Shown in pieces: positions 8,589 to 16,918 of a DNA stretch of 16,918 nt. This DNA is from Conidiobolus incongruus B7586 (lineage: Eukaryota; Entomophthoromycota; Entomophthoromycetes; Entomophthorales; Conidiobolaceae). The stretch is taken from the NCBI GenBank assembly GCA_000697335.1, contig JNEM01015420.1:1-16918 (forward strand). The letters are read 5' to 3'. Both the position numbers and the translations under genes were made by a program. Each line of letters starts with the position of its first letter. The stretch's first letter is position 1. The notes beneath the pieces were generated by a model. The model did not search any database. It saw nothing but the letters and a program-made list of their open reading frames with translations, and had not been told where the DNA came from.

Positions 8589-10609
8589 CTAATCATTGGA
8601 GTTATGACGATTGGAAGTCTTAATAGCATTGGTTCTCTCCATTTCAAGTTCATACAGCTGAATTTCTTTTACAGTTGGCATAGGAGGACATTTGAACTTT
8701 CTTTGAATCTCAAAACTATCCATATCAATGCTGGAATCAATCCACCCTAGTCGCTTTGCGACAATTGGAGTCAGTTTTTGCTTGGTGGCTTTTTCGGGGC
8801 TTGTCATGAGTTTACCCTTGTGTCTCTTGGATAGGGGCTGTTCTGAACGTTGGAGGAAGTCTAAGGTCCTCTTGATCTTTTCCTTAGTGAAATGAGATGA
8901 TTTGTGCATTTCTGGTCCAATTTCAAGATATGATTTGGATTTGTCAGGAATCTGGGTAAGTTTGACGAAATCAGACACAGTTGTTCCAAAATGGCTGTGT
9001 TCGAGGACAGTTGGAAGCGTCATAGGTATATCATTAGACAATAGCTTGAGCGATATGGGATCAAAATCATTGGTGTAGGCTGATTCTCGTGGAGTGGAAA
9101 TTGAAGATGTGGTAGGTGATGTGTTTGCCGATAAAATAGGAATAGTGTTAGACTCCAGCTCAGTTAATTGCTTGTATTTAAATGGTTTGGGATTACAGTT
9201 GTTTCGGTAAAGTGCTGGAGCAAGTTGGTGATTCAACTCGGTAGATCCATTGATCTTACTTATTATGTCTTCAAAATTCTTGCGGATTGGAGATTTCGAA
9301 ATTGGATGAGTTTTAATTCGAGTTGAATTCTGAGACATGTGAAATAATTTTTGATCTGATATTTTATCAGAAATTGTTTGAGTAACTGAAGAACAAATTT
9401 GGGCAGAATGCTTATCCCCTTTATAGAGGGGTTTATTTATCGATTGAGAAGATCCAAGGTTCACTTCTTGAGTGCAGTGCTTATAATTCATGATGGATGT
9501 GGTACAATTAATTGGCTCATGAAGTGTTGATGGAATTATCTTCTCAAGGGAAACATCATTAGATATGGCAATTGTTGGCATTTGTTGCTGATTCAAGCTT
9601 TCATTTTGGCAATGGTTAGATATGCTTCGATCCGATAAAAATGAATAATCTTGTAAGAATGTAATATTGTAATCTGTGGGATTTCCAATTGATAGACTGT
9701 CTAAATGAGAAGAGTCGATATTCGGTAGTAAAAAATTTAAATTTAGTTCACTTGATGAGCAGTTGCGGCCTACTTCAACCGGAATAGAAGGATTATTAAC
9801 TGTATTTTGGAGATGGGATGATTGCTGATGTAATAAATTTGAATTGCAATCATTTTGTGAAAAATTATTTCCAGCTATTGATTGTACCGCGAGATAAGTT
9901 TCTTCATCAACAGATGATAAGAAAGATGGTGTTGCAATTTCAAAACGTGTACCATCTCTTGCAGCAGCATTGTTAGAGATAAAAATGGTTTGATTGAGAT
10001 GATCCAATTTCAAATGTTTTGTAATATCCTTGTCTAAGAATGAACCAGCTTCATTCGAAGATAACTTCGTATTATTAATGTTATTCAGATTAATATCCAT
10101 AATTAAAGGAATTTCAGAATTCCTCTGAGATTCGGGTGAAATATTTGCTACTTGATTCTATATAGATTAAAATTAATATTAAACTTAATAGAAATATAAA
10201 TATAGCAATATATATTGAAAATACTTACCACTAGTGTAGATTGATTAGGATTCCACCCATTGCACAAAGGTAAAGTAATATCATTACTTGAATCGCCGCA
10301 ATCCAAATTTGTAGGCTCAAAAAGATCATAAAAGTCTTTTGGTGGAAGTGCTATTATATCACGAGTCCTAAAAACAAGGAATATTAATGTTAAATCAAAA
10401 AAAAATTCAATCAAATTATTTATTGGTATAATTTACAATTTCAAAAGGGTATTATGTTCAATATCTGGTAGTTTTTCACTTAATTTTAAGTAAATCTTAT
10501 ACATAGTTGAAAGTATGCCCTTTTTAATTTTCAAATGAGTAGCTTGTTCCACTTGCTCAGCAAGACGGAAGTAATCTTCCGGTTGCATCTCATTTGCCGT
10601 GTCGGACAT
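8589..10609 (-). CDS. Unrecognised 626-residue protein, three exons, probably nuclear
   Basis: I do not recognise this protein. Exons on the minus strand are 10609-10437, 10367-10229 and 10157-8589. The introns (69 and 71 nt) begin GTAAAT and GTAAGT and both end TAG. All three exons join in one frame (1881 nt), and a stop in the first intron rules out an unspliced reading. Residues 8-75 look like an ordered, mostly helical domain (EDYFRLAEQVEQATHLKIKK, then GILSTMYKIYLKLSEKLPD and DFYDLFEP). Residues about 125-540 are rich in Ser, Asn, Ile and Gln with little predicted order. A basic patch at about 547-565 (SKRHKGK then KATKQK) resembles a nuclear localisation signal. A compact C-terminus (AKRLGWIDSSIDMDSF, then KCPPMPTVKEIQLYELEMER) is probably a conserved interaction module. 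Several Ser/Thr-Pro sites (KSPIRK, TSPTT, STPRE, TSPEK) could be targets of proline-directed kinases. A chromatin, transcription or cell-cycle role would fit but is a guess. The gene model is strong, the function unknown. Confidence 0.82.
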
Positions 10610-10783
10610 AGTTAAATCACTAAAGTTAATAATATGTTATTATAATTTATTGATTTTATAATAACAACTATTTATTATTGATTACATTAATGATGAATGA
10701 ATGGAAGAGGAATATTTTATTAAAAATTCATTATGTTTAAATGTTAATCTAAGGAATTATTTTACAAGTCCAATATGGCGATT

Positions 10784-10793
10784 CTGATTGGCC
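10784..10793 (-). promoter_or_regulatory. CCAAT box upstream of the 626-residue protein gene
   Basis: GGCCAATCAG on the minus strand matches the extended CCAAT-box consensus bound by the Hap2/3/5 (NF-Y) complex. It lies about 178 nt upstream of the ATG at 10609 in a short patch richer in G and C than the surrounding spacer, which also holds a plus-strand CCAAT at about 10770. Binding and effect are inferred from the motif only. Confidence 0.45.
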
Positions 10794-11099
10794 AAATTTG
10801 AATCATTTAAAATAATCATGATGATCCCATAAATAGAGAATATTGAGTTAAAAAGGCCTTCTATCCAAACAACTCGAAAAATACATTTTAAAATGATATA
10901 CAATTTAAAATGTTCAAGTAAATCAGATTTAATATTTTATCATGAAAATAAAGAATAGAAAATAATTTATATCATTGACTCATAACTATACCATCTGTTT
11001 AAAATACATTCCTTACTATTAAATAACGAAACTATAAAGGATAATTAATTCCCTTAATTGCTATCTCTTAATACTACATCTAAGAATATTTAAGTGGAG

Positions 11100-11382
11100 G
11101 ATAATTTTTCTCAGCTTTGAGCGCTCTTAATTTTTTCAAAGTGCCTTCAATGAACTTTAAATACCTCCTATATATTCACTAGTCTTTTATCTTTAGGTTC
11201 GCACTGTTTTGATTGATGTGATTTCAGTATCTTGCTTGTGATCATTCTGAAACCGCAGCTCTATCCTTGCATAAATTTGCATAATATTTTCTGAAAAATC
11301 GATTTAGGGTATTCAGTTTGTGAAAGCGAGCTGTTTTTCATGGATAGAACTTTTGCACCAGCTTTAACAATAGAAAATATGT
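11100..11382. other. GC-richer island, possible small gene, pseudogene or non-coding RNA
   Basis: This stretch has clearly more G and C than the spacer on either side and is comparable to weak exons. On the minus strand an ATG at 11341 opens 26 codons to a TAG at 11263-11261. The same frame then stays open for 30 more codons (Lys-rich: MITSKILKSHQSKQ, EPKDKRLVNI) to a TAG at 11170-11168. So one in-frame stop divides an otherwise open stretch of about 57 codons. No clear splice pair removes that stop. I compared it by eye with U1-U6, U3, RNase P/MRP and SRP RNA core motifs and found no match. It could be an exon of a missed gene, a decayed gene, or a non-coding RNA. Confidence 0.3.
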
Positions 11383-13173
11383 AAAAAATTAATATGTTTT
11401 ATATATTAATTTTCTAATTAAATATATATATCTTCAGTTTTTAAATCGCTTGAAAAGTTTAAAAATTGCACTATATAATACTCCAGATTTTAATTAATGA
11501 GACTATTTATATATCAGGTTTTTACATAATTTACAAAAATAAATGAGTTATATAAAACTTATACTCGGGTTTATTACTATTAATTCTTTATTATACCCTT
11601 ATTAAACTTCTAACACCCAAAAACAGTTCTTAATATTAAAGTCTTGAATATCATATTAGACAAATTAATTTTTACAAGATTTCTTCAATTTAAGTGTAAT
11701 GTTTACTTACTCTAAGTAATTATGATCACATTGATAGTAATCTAAATAGTATATTATATGCAGTAACCCTTTTTATTTATTTTTATGTAGAAAAACTTTT
11801 GTAATGTTAATTGATATATACTATAACTACTATATATAATATTGACTATAATAAATTTATATTGAAGATATTGTTTTCAAATATTTATATTTAATAATAA
11901 TTTAAAATGTGAAAATATTTTATCAAATTTTAAATAAGAAATAAAAATTATATATTATTATAATTATTTAATGTAATTATTATTAATATTTATATAGAGC
12001 TGCTGTTTATTAAGATTTATAATCAAAATAATTTAATCTAATATATATTTAGTTTAGAATAAAGGATTATTAAAAAAATTAATTATTAGATTAAAACACA
12101 GATATTATGGATTTTAGGAAAAGTATAATAATTGTCACCTACCTATAATTGTTTTGATCATTTTTTAAATTTTTTAATTATATTTTATTTAATATATATA
12201 TATTATTTTAACAAAATCTCAAAATTAATATTTATAATAGTTTAATTTAATGTTATTAAATTTCTTTACTAATTATATAATTGAAACAATTTGATCTTTT
12301 ATTTTATAAATTCTTCACAATATTAAATTCAAACTAATTCTTTAATTTTCATTAAAATTTAAATAAGTTTAAATTTAATATGGGAATAAAAAACCTAAAA
12401 AAAAACTTAAGATATATATTGAATTTGAAGGCTAATTTTTGATAAAGATAATCTTAAGAAGTTTCCGATTAAGATTTATTAGTTTTATATTAATAAGTTT
12501 TTTTGTCATTTAAATTTATCAAAATCTAATTTGATTACAAATTTCTAAATTATATTTTGACTGAATTGATTATATAGTGTTTATATAAAAGATTGATTTA
12601 TATGTATTTGCTTTATATATTTTAAAGCAAACTTTATATTTATTTGATAATAAAGGACAATATTCCTTATTTTTGATATTTTATAATAGATACTAATATT
12701 AAAAATCAAAATGTTAAAAAATTAATAAAAAAATAAGTTTTTATTTAACTTTTATTTATATTGAATGTTTATATAATAAATACTATACAAAATGGATATT
12801 ATATATATATTGTTTTTATAATACAGGAGAATGTTCATATCTTTAATTAAGTCAATTAACAATTATTTTTCAATTCACTTTAAATAAATTATATTATTGA
12901 TATATTTATACTATATTTTTACAAAGCTTTATATAATTAATAATAACAATATATGAGGTTTACTTAATTATTAACTAGTCAAAACAAACACTGAGATTAA
13001 ATACTCATAAAAAAATATAATATAACATACATAAGGAATTAGGTGAAATTATCAAAGAGATCTTTTAAAAAAATTCATAAACTGGATTTTTATTGAAATA
13101 TAATTAAAATACAGTTTTGAAAAAATAATTTAATTGGGCCAGTTTTATAAATATGAGGCATAGTTATATAAAT

Positions 13174-13207
<34 letters not shown>

Positions 13208-13836
13208 GTATATTACCTATTATCAAATGAAATATTCTGTAATATTATGGTTGCTCAAAATTTAACAAAGTGGATAATTTATGTATATATGACTTTTTAA
13301 AAAATAATGTAAAAAATGAAAACGTGTAATTTAAAGATAATTGATCATATTAATCATTATAATAATGGAAAGTTTTAGGGGAATTATTTTAATTACAATT
13401 AATCAAAAAATAAAAATACTTGGTTTTTTTGCTATTTAAGCATTCCAATAGTCAGGATAATATTTATGAAACTGTTTTTTTATTATATTAAAATTAATGA
13501 AAGCTATAAATTATAAATATCATGTTGATCAGAATATAAAGCTATGATTAATTTCATAGTATAGGAATAAACTCCTAGACAAATAATAATAAAAATATAA
13601 ATTATGTTCAATTTAGAAAGTAAATTGTAAGGAATTCATTTCCAAAATTTTTCATGATTTTTGGAATTGTCAAACCAGTATAAAAACGATAAAGCCGAAA
13701 TATCTGAAACATAAAAATAATACTTTAAAAAATAATGATAACCAAGAATTAGTTAAAATAGAGTATTAAATTAAGTAAATAAAATTAAATTGTATATCAA
13801 AAATGAAAAATGAAAGGATAAAAAGTGATATAAGGG
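11383..13836. other. AT-rich intergenic DNA, no gene seen
   Basis: About 2.4 kb of very AT-rich DNA with many stops in every frame. I find no exon-like composition and no RNA gene. A TA-rich microsatellite at 13164-13213 is listed separately. The right end contains the 3' flank of the minus-strand tRNA-Asp gene. Confidence 0.65.
13164..13213. repeat. (TA)n microsatellite with interruptions
   Basis: About 50 bp of alternating T and A, interrupted by two AAAT steps and one TG step. Such tracts are prone to slippage and to cruciform formation. No gene lies close enough to suggest a function. Confidence 0.85.
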
Positions 13837-13847
13837 AAAAAATAAAA
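13837..13847 (-). terminator. RNA polymerase III terminator of tRNA-Asp
   Basis: On the minus strand, a T4 run at 13847-13844 and a T6 run at 13842-13837 lie 7-17 nt beyond the 3' end of the tRNA. Runs of four or more T on the sense strand are the standard Pol III stop signal. The second, longer run would be the effective backup. Confidence 0.75.
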
Positions 13848-13853
13848 TTAAAT

Positions 13854-13925
13854 CTCTCCGGCCGGGAATTGAACCCGGGTCACCCGCGTGACAGGCGGGT
13901 ATACTCACCACTATACTACCGAAGA
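13854..13925 (-). tRNA. tRNA-Asp (anticodon GTC)
   Basis: A 72-nt nuclear tRNA without an intron, read on the minus strand. The acceptor stem TCTTCGG pairs with CCGGAGA (one T-G wobble), and position 73 is G, the identity base for tRNA-Asp. The anticodon GTC is at 13892-13890 in the loop CTGTCAC on a GC-rich stem. The T arm CCGGG-TTCAATT-CCCGG is complete. The internal A box TAGTATAGTGG (13918-13908) and B box GGTTCAATTCC (13875-13865) match the Pol III consensus. No CCA is encoded, as expected for a eukaryotic nuclear gene. A T-run terminator follows. It stands alone in AT-rich DNA and looks intact. Confidence 0.97.
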
Positions 13926-14680
13926 TTAAAATTTTATTTGATTATATCATTATATCACCTAGGTTCTTCTCTATTCAATTTTTTTTTTGACTCAATATTC
14001 AATTTTTTTTATCAATTTTTTAATTTTTATTTAATTCATGGAATAACATTAATGTTTTATTTTTTTATTTTCTCTCATTTAATATACTTTTATATGTTAT
14101 TTTCCTCTTTTTTCATCAATTATATATACTGTACCTTTTATCAACATTATTATTTGATTTAATTTTTAATCGATTATTAGAAATAACAATTAATAATAAT
14201 ATAAATCACCTTATATTTACATTTTTTCAACTTTTCATTCAATTTAAATTAAATTAATAAAATTTACTTCCTCATATTTAATTTTATTTATATTAATCAT
14301 CATAAGAACTACAAAATATCATTATTAGTATTTAATAAATTGAATATAATTGATAAATTTCAGAAATTATATATTTCAAAAATGATTTTAGTATCTATTA
14401 TCAAATACTAATAGAAGTTCAATAGTCAATACTATTAACAAATTTCTACTCTCATATTAATCAAATGCAAATATATACCTATTTATGTGGGGTAATTTTT
14501 AATATTTGGCGAATATTTATTTATAAAATTTGCAGATATATAATGTATATATTTCCAAAATTTCAATCCCATAATTTTATATGTTACATAATCAATTTTT
14601 AGTCATTCCAATTGATCGATTAATCTAATCTATCAAAATACTGTTAAATATTACAATTATTAATTCAAATTTGATTCAAT
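13926..14680. other. AT-rich spacer between tRNA-Asp and the 84-residue gene
   Basis: This is the shared upstream region of the minus-strand tRNA gene and the plus-strand gene starting at 14681. An open frame running across the tRNA into this spacer (13803-14162, plus) is a chance reading dominated by Phe, Tyr and Ile. A CCAAT at 14608-14612 lies about 70 nt before the start codon and could be a Hap-complex site, which would suit a gene for a mitochondrial protein. I see no clear TATA box because the whole stretch is TA-rich. Confidence 0.5.
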
Positions 14681-15205
14681 ATGGTAAAAAAATAATAATA
14701 CTAAATATTATAATATTTTAATTATATCATAACGTTTCACAAATAATCTAATAATAACACTTAATCACTTCATCTATTAATTTATTAATTTTAATCTTAG
14801 GGAGCTGTCAAAAAATTTCCTTACGATAAGACTGTTTGGTAAATTCAATTTTTAATCTACATTTAAAATATTTGCTGATTAGCTTTTTGAAGGTCCCCTG
14901 CTGGTGGTCACTGGCCCAATCCCAGTAAATGGCGCTCAAATACCGCTATCATTATGGGTGGTATGTTCACCGTTGTCGGTTTAGTTTGGTCTTTTTCTGC
15001 TTCTCGCGAAGTAATTTATACTCCAATTATAAATTTATTATATTAACCTTGTTTTTAGTGGAGAACTATTCCTCCTAGACGCTGGATCCCCTCTATGATG
15101 TGGGCCTCTCAATTCAATGTAATTTTAATTCACTTTTATTAATTAAATTGAAATTAATATATTATTTAGGCCCCCGAATGGAAACCTGCCACTCGTTACA
15201 ACTAA
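14681..15205 (+). CDS. 84-residue single-pass membrane protein, five exons, probably mitochondrial
   Basis: Exons are 14681-14683, 14801-14838, 14893-15010, 15059-15118 and 15170-15205. Introns of 117, 54, 48 and 51 nt all begin GTAA and end AG. The exons join into 255 nt, 84 residues and a TAA. Residues 12-31 carry TVWSPAGGHWPNPSKW, 32-50 are one membrane segment (AIIMGGMFTVVGLVWSFSA), and the rest is a basic, Trp-rich tail (SREWRTIPPRRWIPS, MMWASQF, EWKPATRYN). I recall GG-W / NT / membrane helix / WIPS-W patterns from small mitochondrial proteins of fungi and plants, possibly respiratory-chain accessory subunits, but I cannot name the family. The C-ending codon bias resembles that of the NDP kinase, suggesting high expression. 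Exons 2-5 are strong. The first exon, an ATG directly followed by GTAAAA, is inferred because exon 2 has no ATG and an in-frame stop lies just before it. Confidence 0.78.
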
Positions 15206-16918
15206 AACTCAATCCTTTACTTTTATAAAAACCAAATAATTCAATACAACATTCTCAATTGAAAAATACTCATTTATATTTTTATATATTATTATTTTAT
15301 ATAATTACCCATGTTGACGAATTTTCAAAATATTTCTATATTCTTCATCTGATTATATTAATTTATTAGAAAATAATTTTACTTTACAACTCCTTCTAAG
15401 AGCGCCATTAATCAAATTTTCCAAATAATTTATTTATTCGTAGTCATTATAAGTAATTTTATAATAATCGAATTATTTCATTTTAAATTATATAATTCTA
15501 TATATCAATTTACTAAAATTAATGCGAATTAGCAGGTATAAAACTAAAGATGATATTTCTTAAAATACAAAATTTTATATATAACACTAAAATTATCTAT
15601 TTTATAATTCTAGTGATGTATTTGCTAATTGAAGCGGTAATATATCAATATTTAGCTCTTTTATTAACCTAATCATTAATTTCAAACCCATACTAATTTA
15701 ATATTATTTTTTTAGCAAGTTGGTTAATTGAAAATATAATACCAATTGAACATCAAAATTTCCCTCTAATTGTAGATCTTAAATATTGTCACCTTTATAA
15801 TTAACTCAATTATTAATTAATTAACTTTGAATTAAAAAATGAAGTTGTAGGATTTTGTAAAATAATTGGTTATATAATATATCCTTATATATCTTTATAT
15901 ATCTCAATCTTATAAGCTCCTATTGATTTATAATCCAATATCTTTTATCAAAAGTATAATTATATAATTTTATCACAAATAAGTATTAATACCCTTTTAA
16001 ATGCGAATAATTTAATAATTACTCTAATTAAATTTATTCCAATACTTGAAAATCAAATTTCAAAGGATACTAATATATATTATAATAATAATTATATTGA
16101 TACTGATATAATACCTTCTCTAAATTAATCAATAATCACTACTATTTAAAATACTATATATAATATATTTTTGATTTAGGATATGTAAACTTAATAATAA
16201 AAATATTAATGTTTTATATATTAAATATAGAAAAATATATTAATTAATTTAACCTTAGTAATAATTATTATAGATTATCAATTGTAATTCTCCTTTTTTA
16301 TGATAATATTAGCTTCTATTATAAATTAGTTTATTGATATATATTAAATCTATATATAAATCAATTGATATTACTTATTTAATCGATCATAAACAATATA
16401 TTACTATTATTAATATATAAGTGAAATCAAATTTTACAGCTAGGGTTTAAATATTACTAATAAATATATATTTTGTTCAAAATTTAAAATTTAAATAATT
16501 TAAACAAATCAATTATATAATGAGATATAGAAATCGTTATTTTTATAATTTATTTAATTTATATCAATATTTAGGTATTTTTTTGTAGATTTTAATTTCT
16601 TTTAATTTGTGAATTATTTATATCAATTTAAATATTAAATTAATGAAATATTTTTTTAAAAAATTATTCGTGTATTAATTAATTATATCATTCTAAAAAT
16701 ATTGGTTTCAAAGAAAAAAAATACCAAATATATTAATATCAAATATTTAAAGAATACTGTTGGAATTATAGATCAATTATAAATGAAATATATGGTAGAT
16801 TTAATAATTTCCGATTATATATATATATGAGCCTATAAATTAAGTCATTATATTACAATGATTTGTATTTCTTTAAATAACTTATTTTCACTATAGTCAA
16901 ACTTCTTTTTAATTATAA
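15206..16918. other. AT-rich intergenic DNA, no gene seen
   Basis: The first part is the 3' flank of the 84-residue gene. The remainder is AT-rich spacer with dense stops in all frames, a few short AT repeats (for example three imperfect copies of a TTATATATC-like unit near 15880-15905), and no exon-like composition or RNA gene that I can recognise. Confidence 0.65.

Noticed and set aside
10148-10414. An 88-codon minus-strand frame read as a separate gene
   Set aside because: Its middle is exon 2 of the 626-residue protein; both ends are intron sequence read through the splice sites.
11160-11280. C/D-box snoRNA or spliceosomal RNA in the GC-richer island
   Set aside because: TGATG-like and CTGA strings occur, but the boxes are imperfect and there is no terminal stem; none of the U1-U6 or U3 core motifs is present.
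11280-11330. ACCCTAAAT on the minus strand as a telomerase RNA template
   Set aside because: Too short and without the full permuted repeat that a template for a fungal telomere repeat would need.
13803-14162. 119-codon plus-strand open frame
   Set aside because: It runs through the complement of the tRNA-Asp gene and then AT-rich spacer; the translation is Phe/Tyr/Ile-rich without any motif.

Overview
The window looks like nuclear DNA of a fungus with an extremely AT-rich genome. Intergenic DNA is almost all A and T, and exons stand out as islands of near-balanced composition. Genes have short GT-AG introns of about 48-129 nt and use the standard stops TAA and TAG. The largest protein has the PH plus SMP architecture of fungal Nvj2, which points to a fungus. 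I cannot fix the lineage; an AT-rich early-diverging fungus would fit the composition and intron density, but that is inference.

Layout from left to right. 1-1468 is featureless AT-rich DNA. 1469-2413 (minus) is a four-exon gene for a mitochondrially targeted nucleoside diphosphate kinase. 2649-5456 (minus) is an intronless gene for a 935-residue Nvj2/TEX2-like lipid-transfer protein of membrane contact sites. 5457-8588 is AT-rich and contains one better-composed open stretch at 7338-7586 (minus) that may be the last exon of a small gene. 8589-10609 (minus) is a three-exon gene for a 626-residue protein I do not recognise, with a basic nuclear-localisation-like patch and many Ser/Thr-Pro sites. 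About 11100-11380 is an unexplained GC-richer island. 13854-13925 (minus) is a complete tRNA-Asp(GTC) gene. 14681-15205 (plus) is a five-exon gene for an 84-residue single-pass membrane protein, probably mitochondrial. The rest is AT-rich DNA with simple repeats.

The genes do not form an operon-like unit. Two of them (the NDP kinase and the 84-residue protein) look like mitochondrial proteins. The Nvj2-like protein belongs to ER contact-site lipid transfer. There are no recognisable mobile elements, CRISPR arrays or viral genes. The most interesting points are that the kinase's targeting region and membrane anchor sit on three small exons separate from the catalytic exon, that the 84-residue gene is probably interrupted directly after its start codon, and that there are two candidate undescribed small loci.
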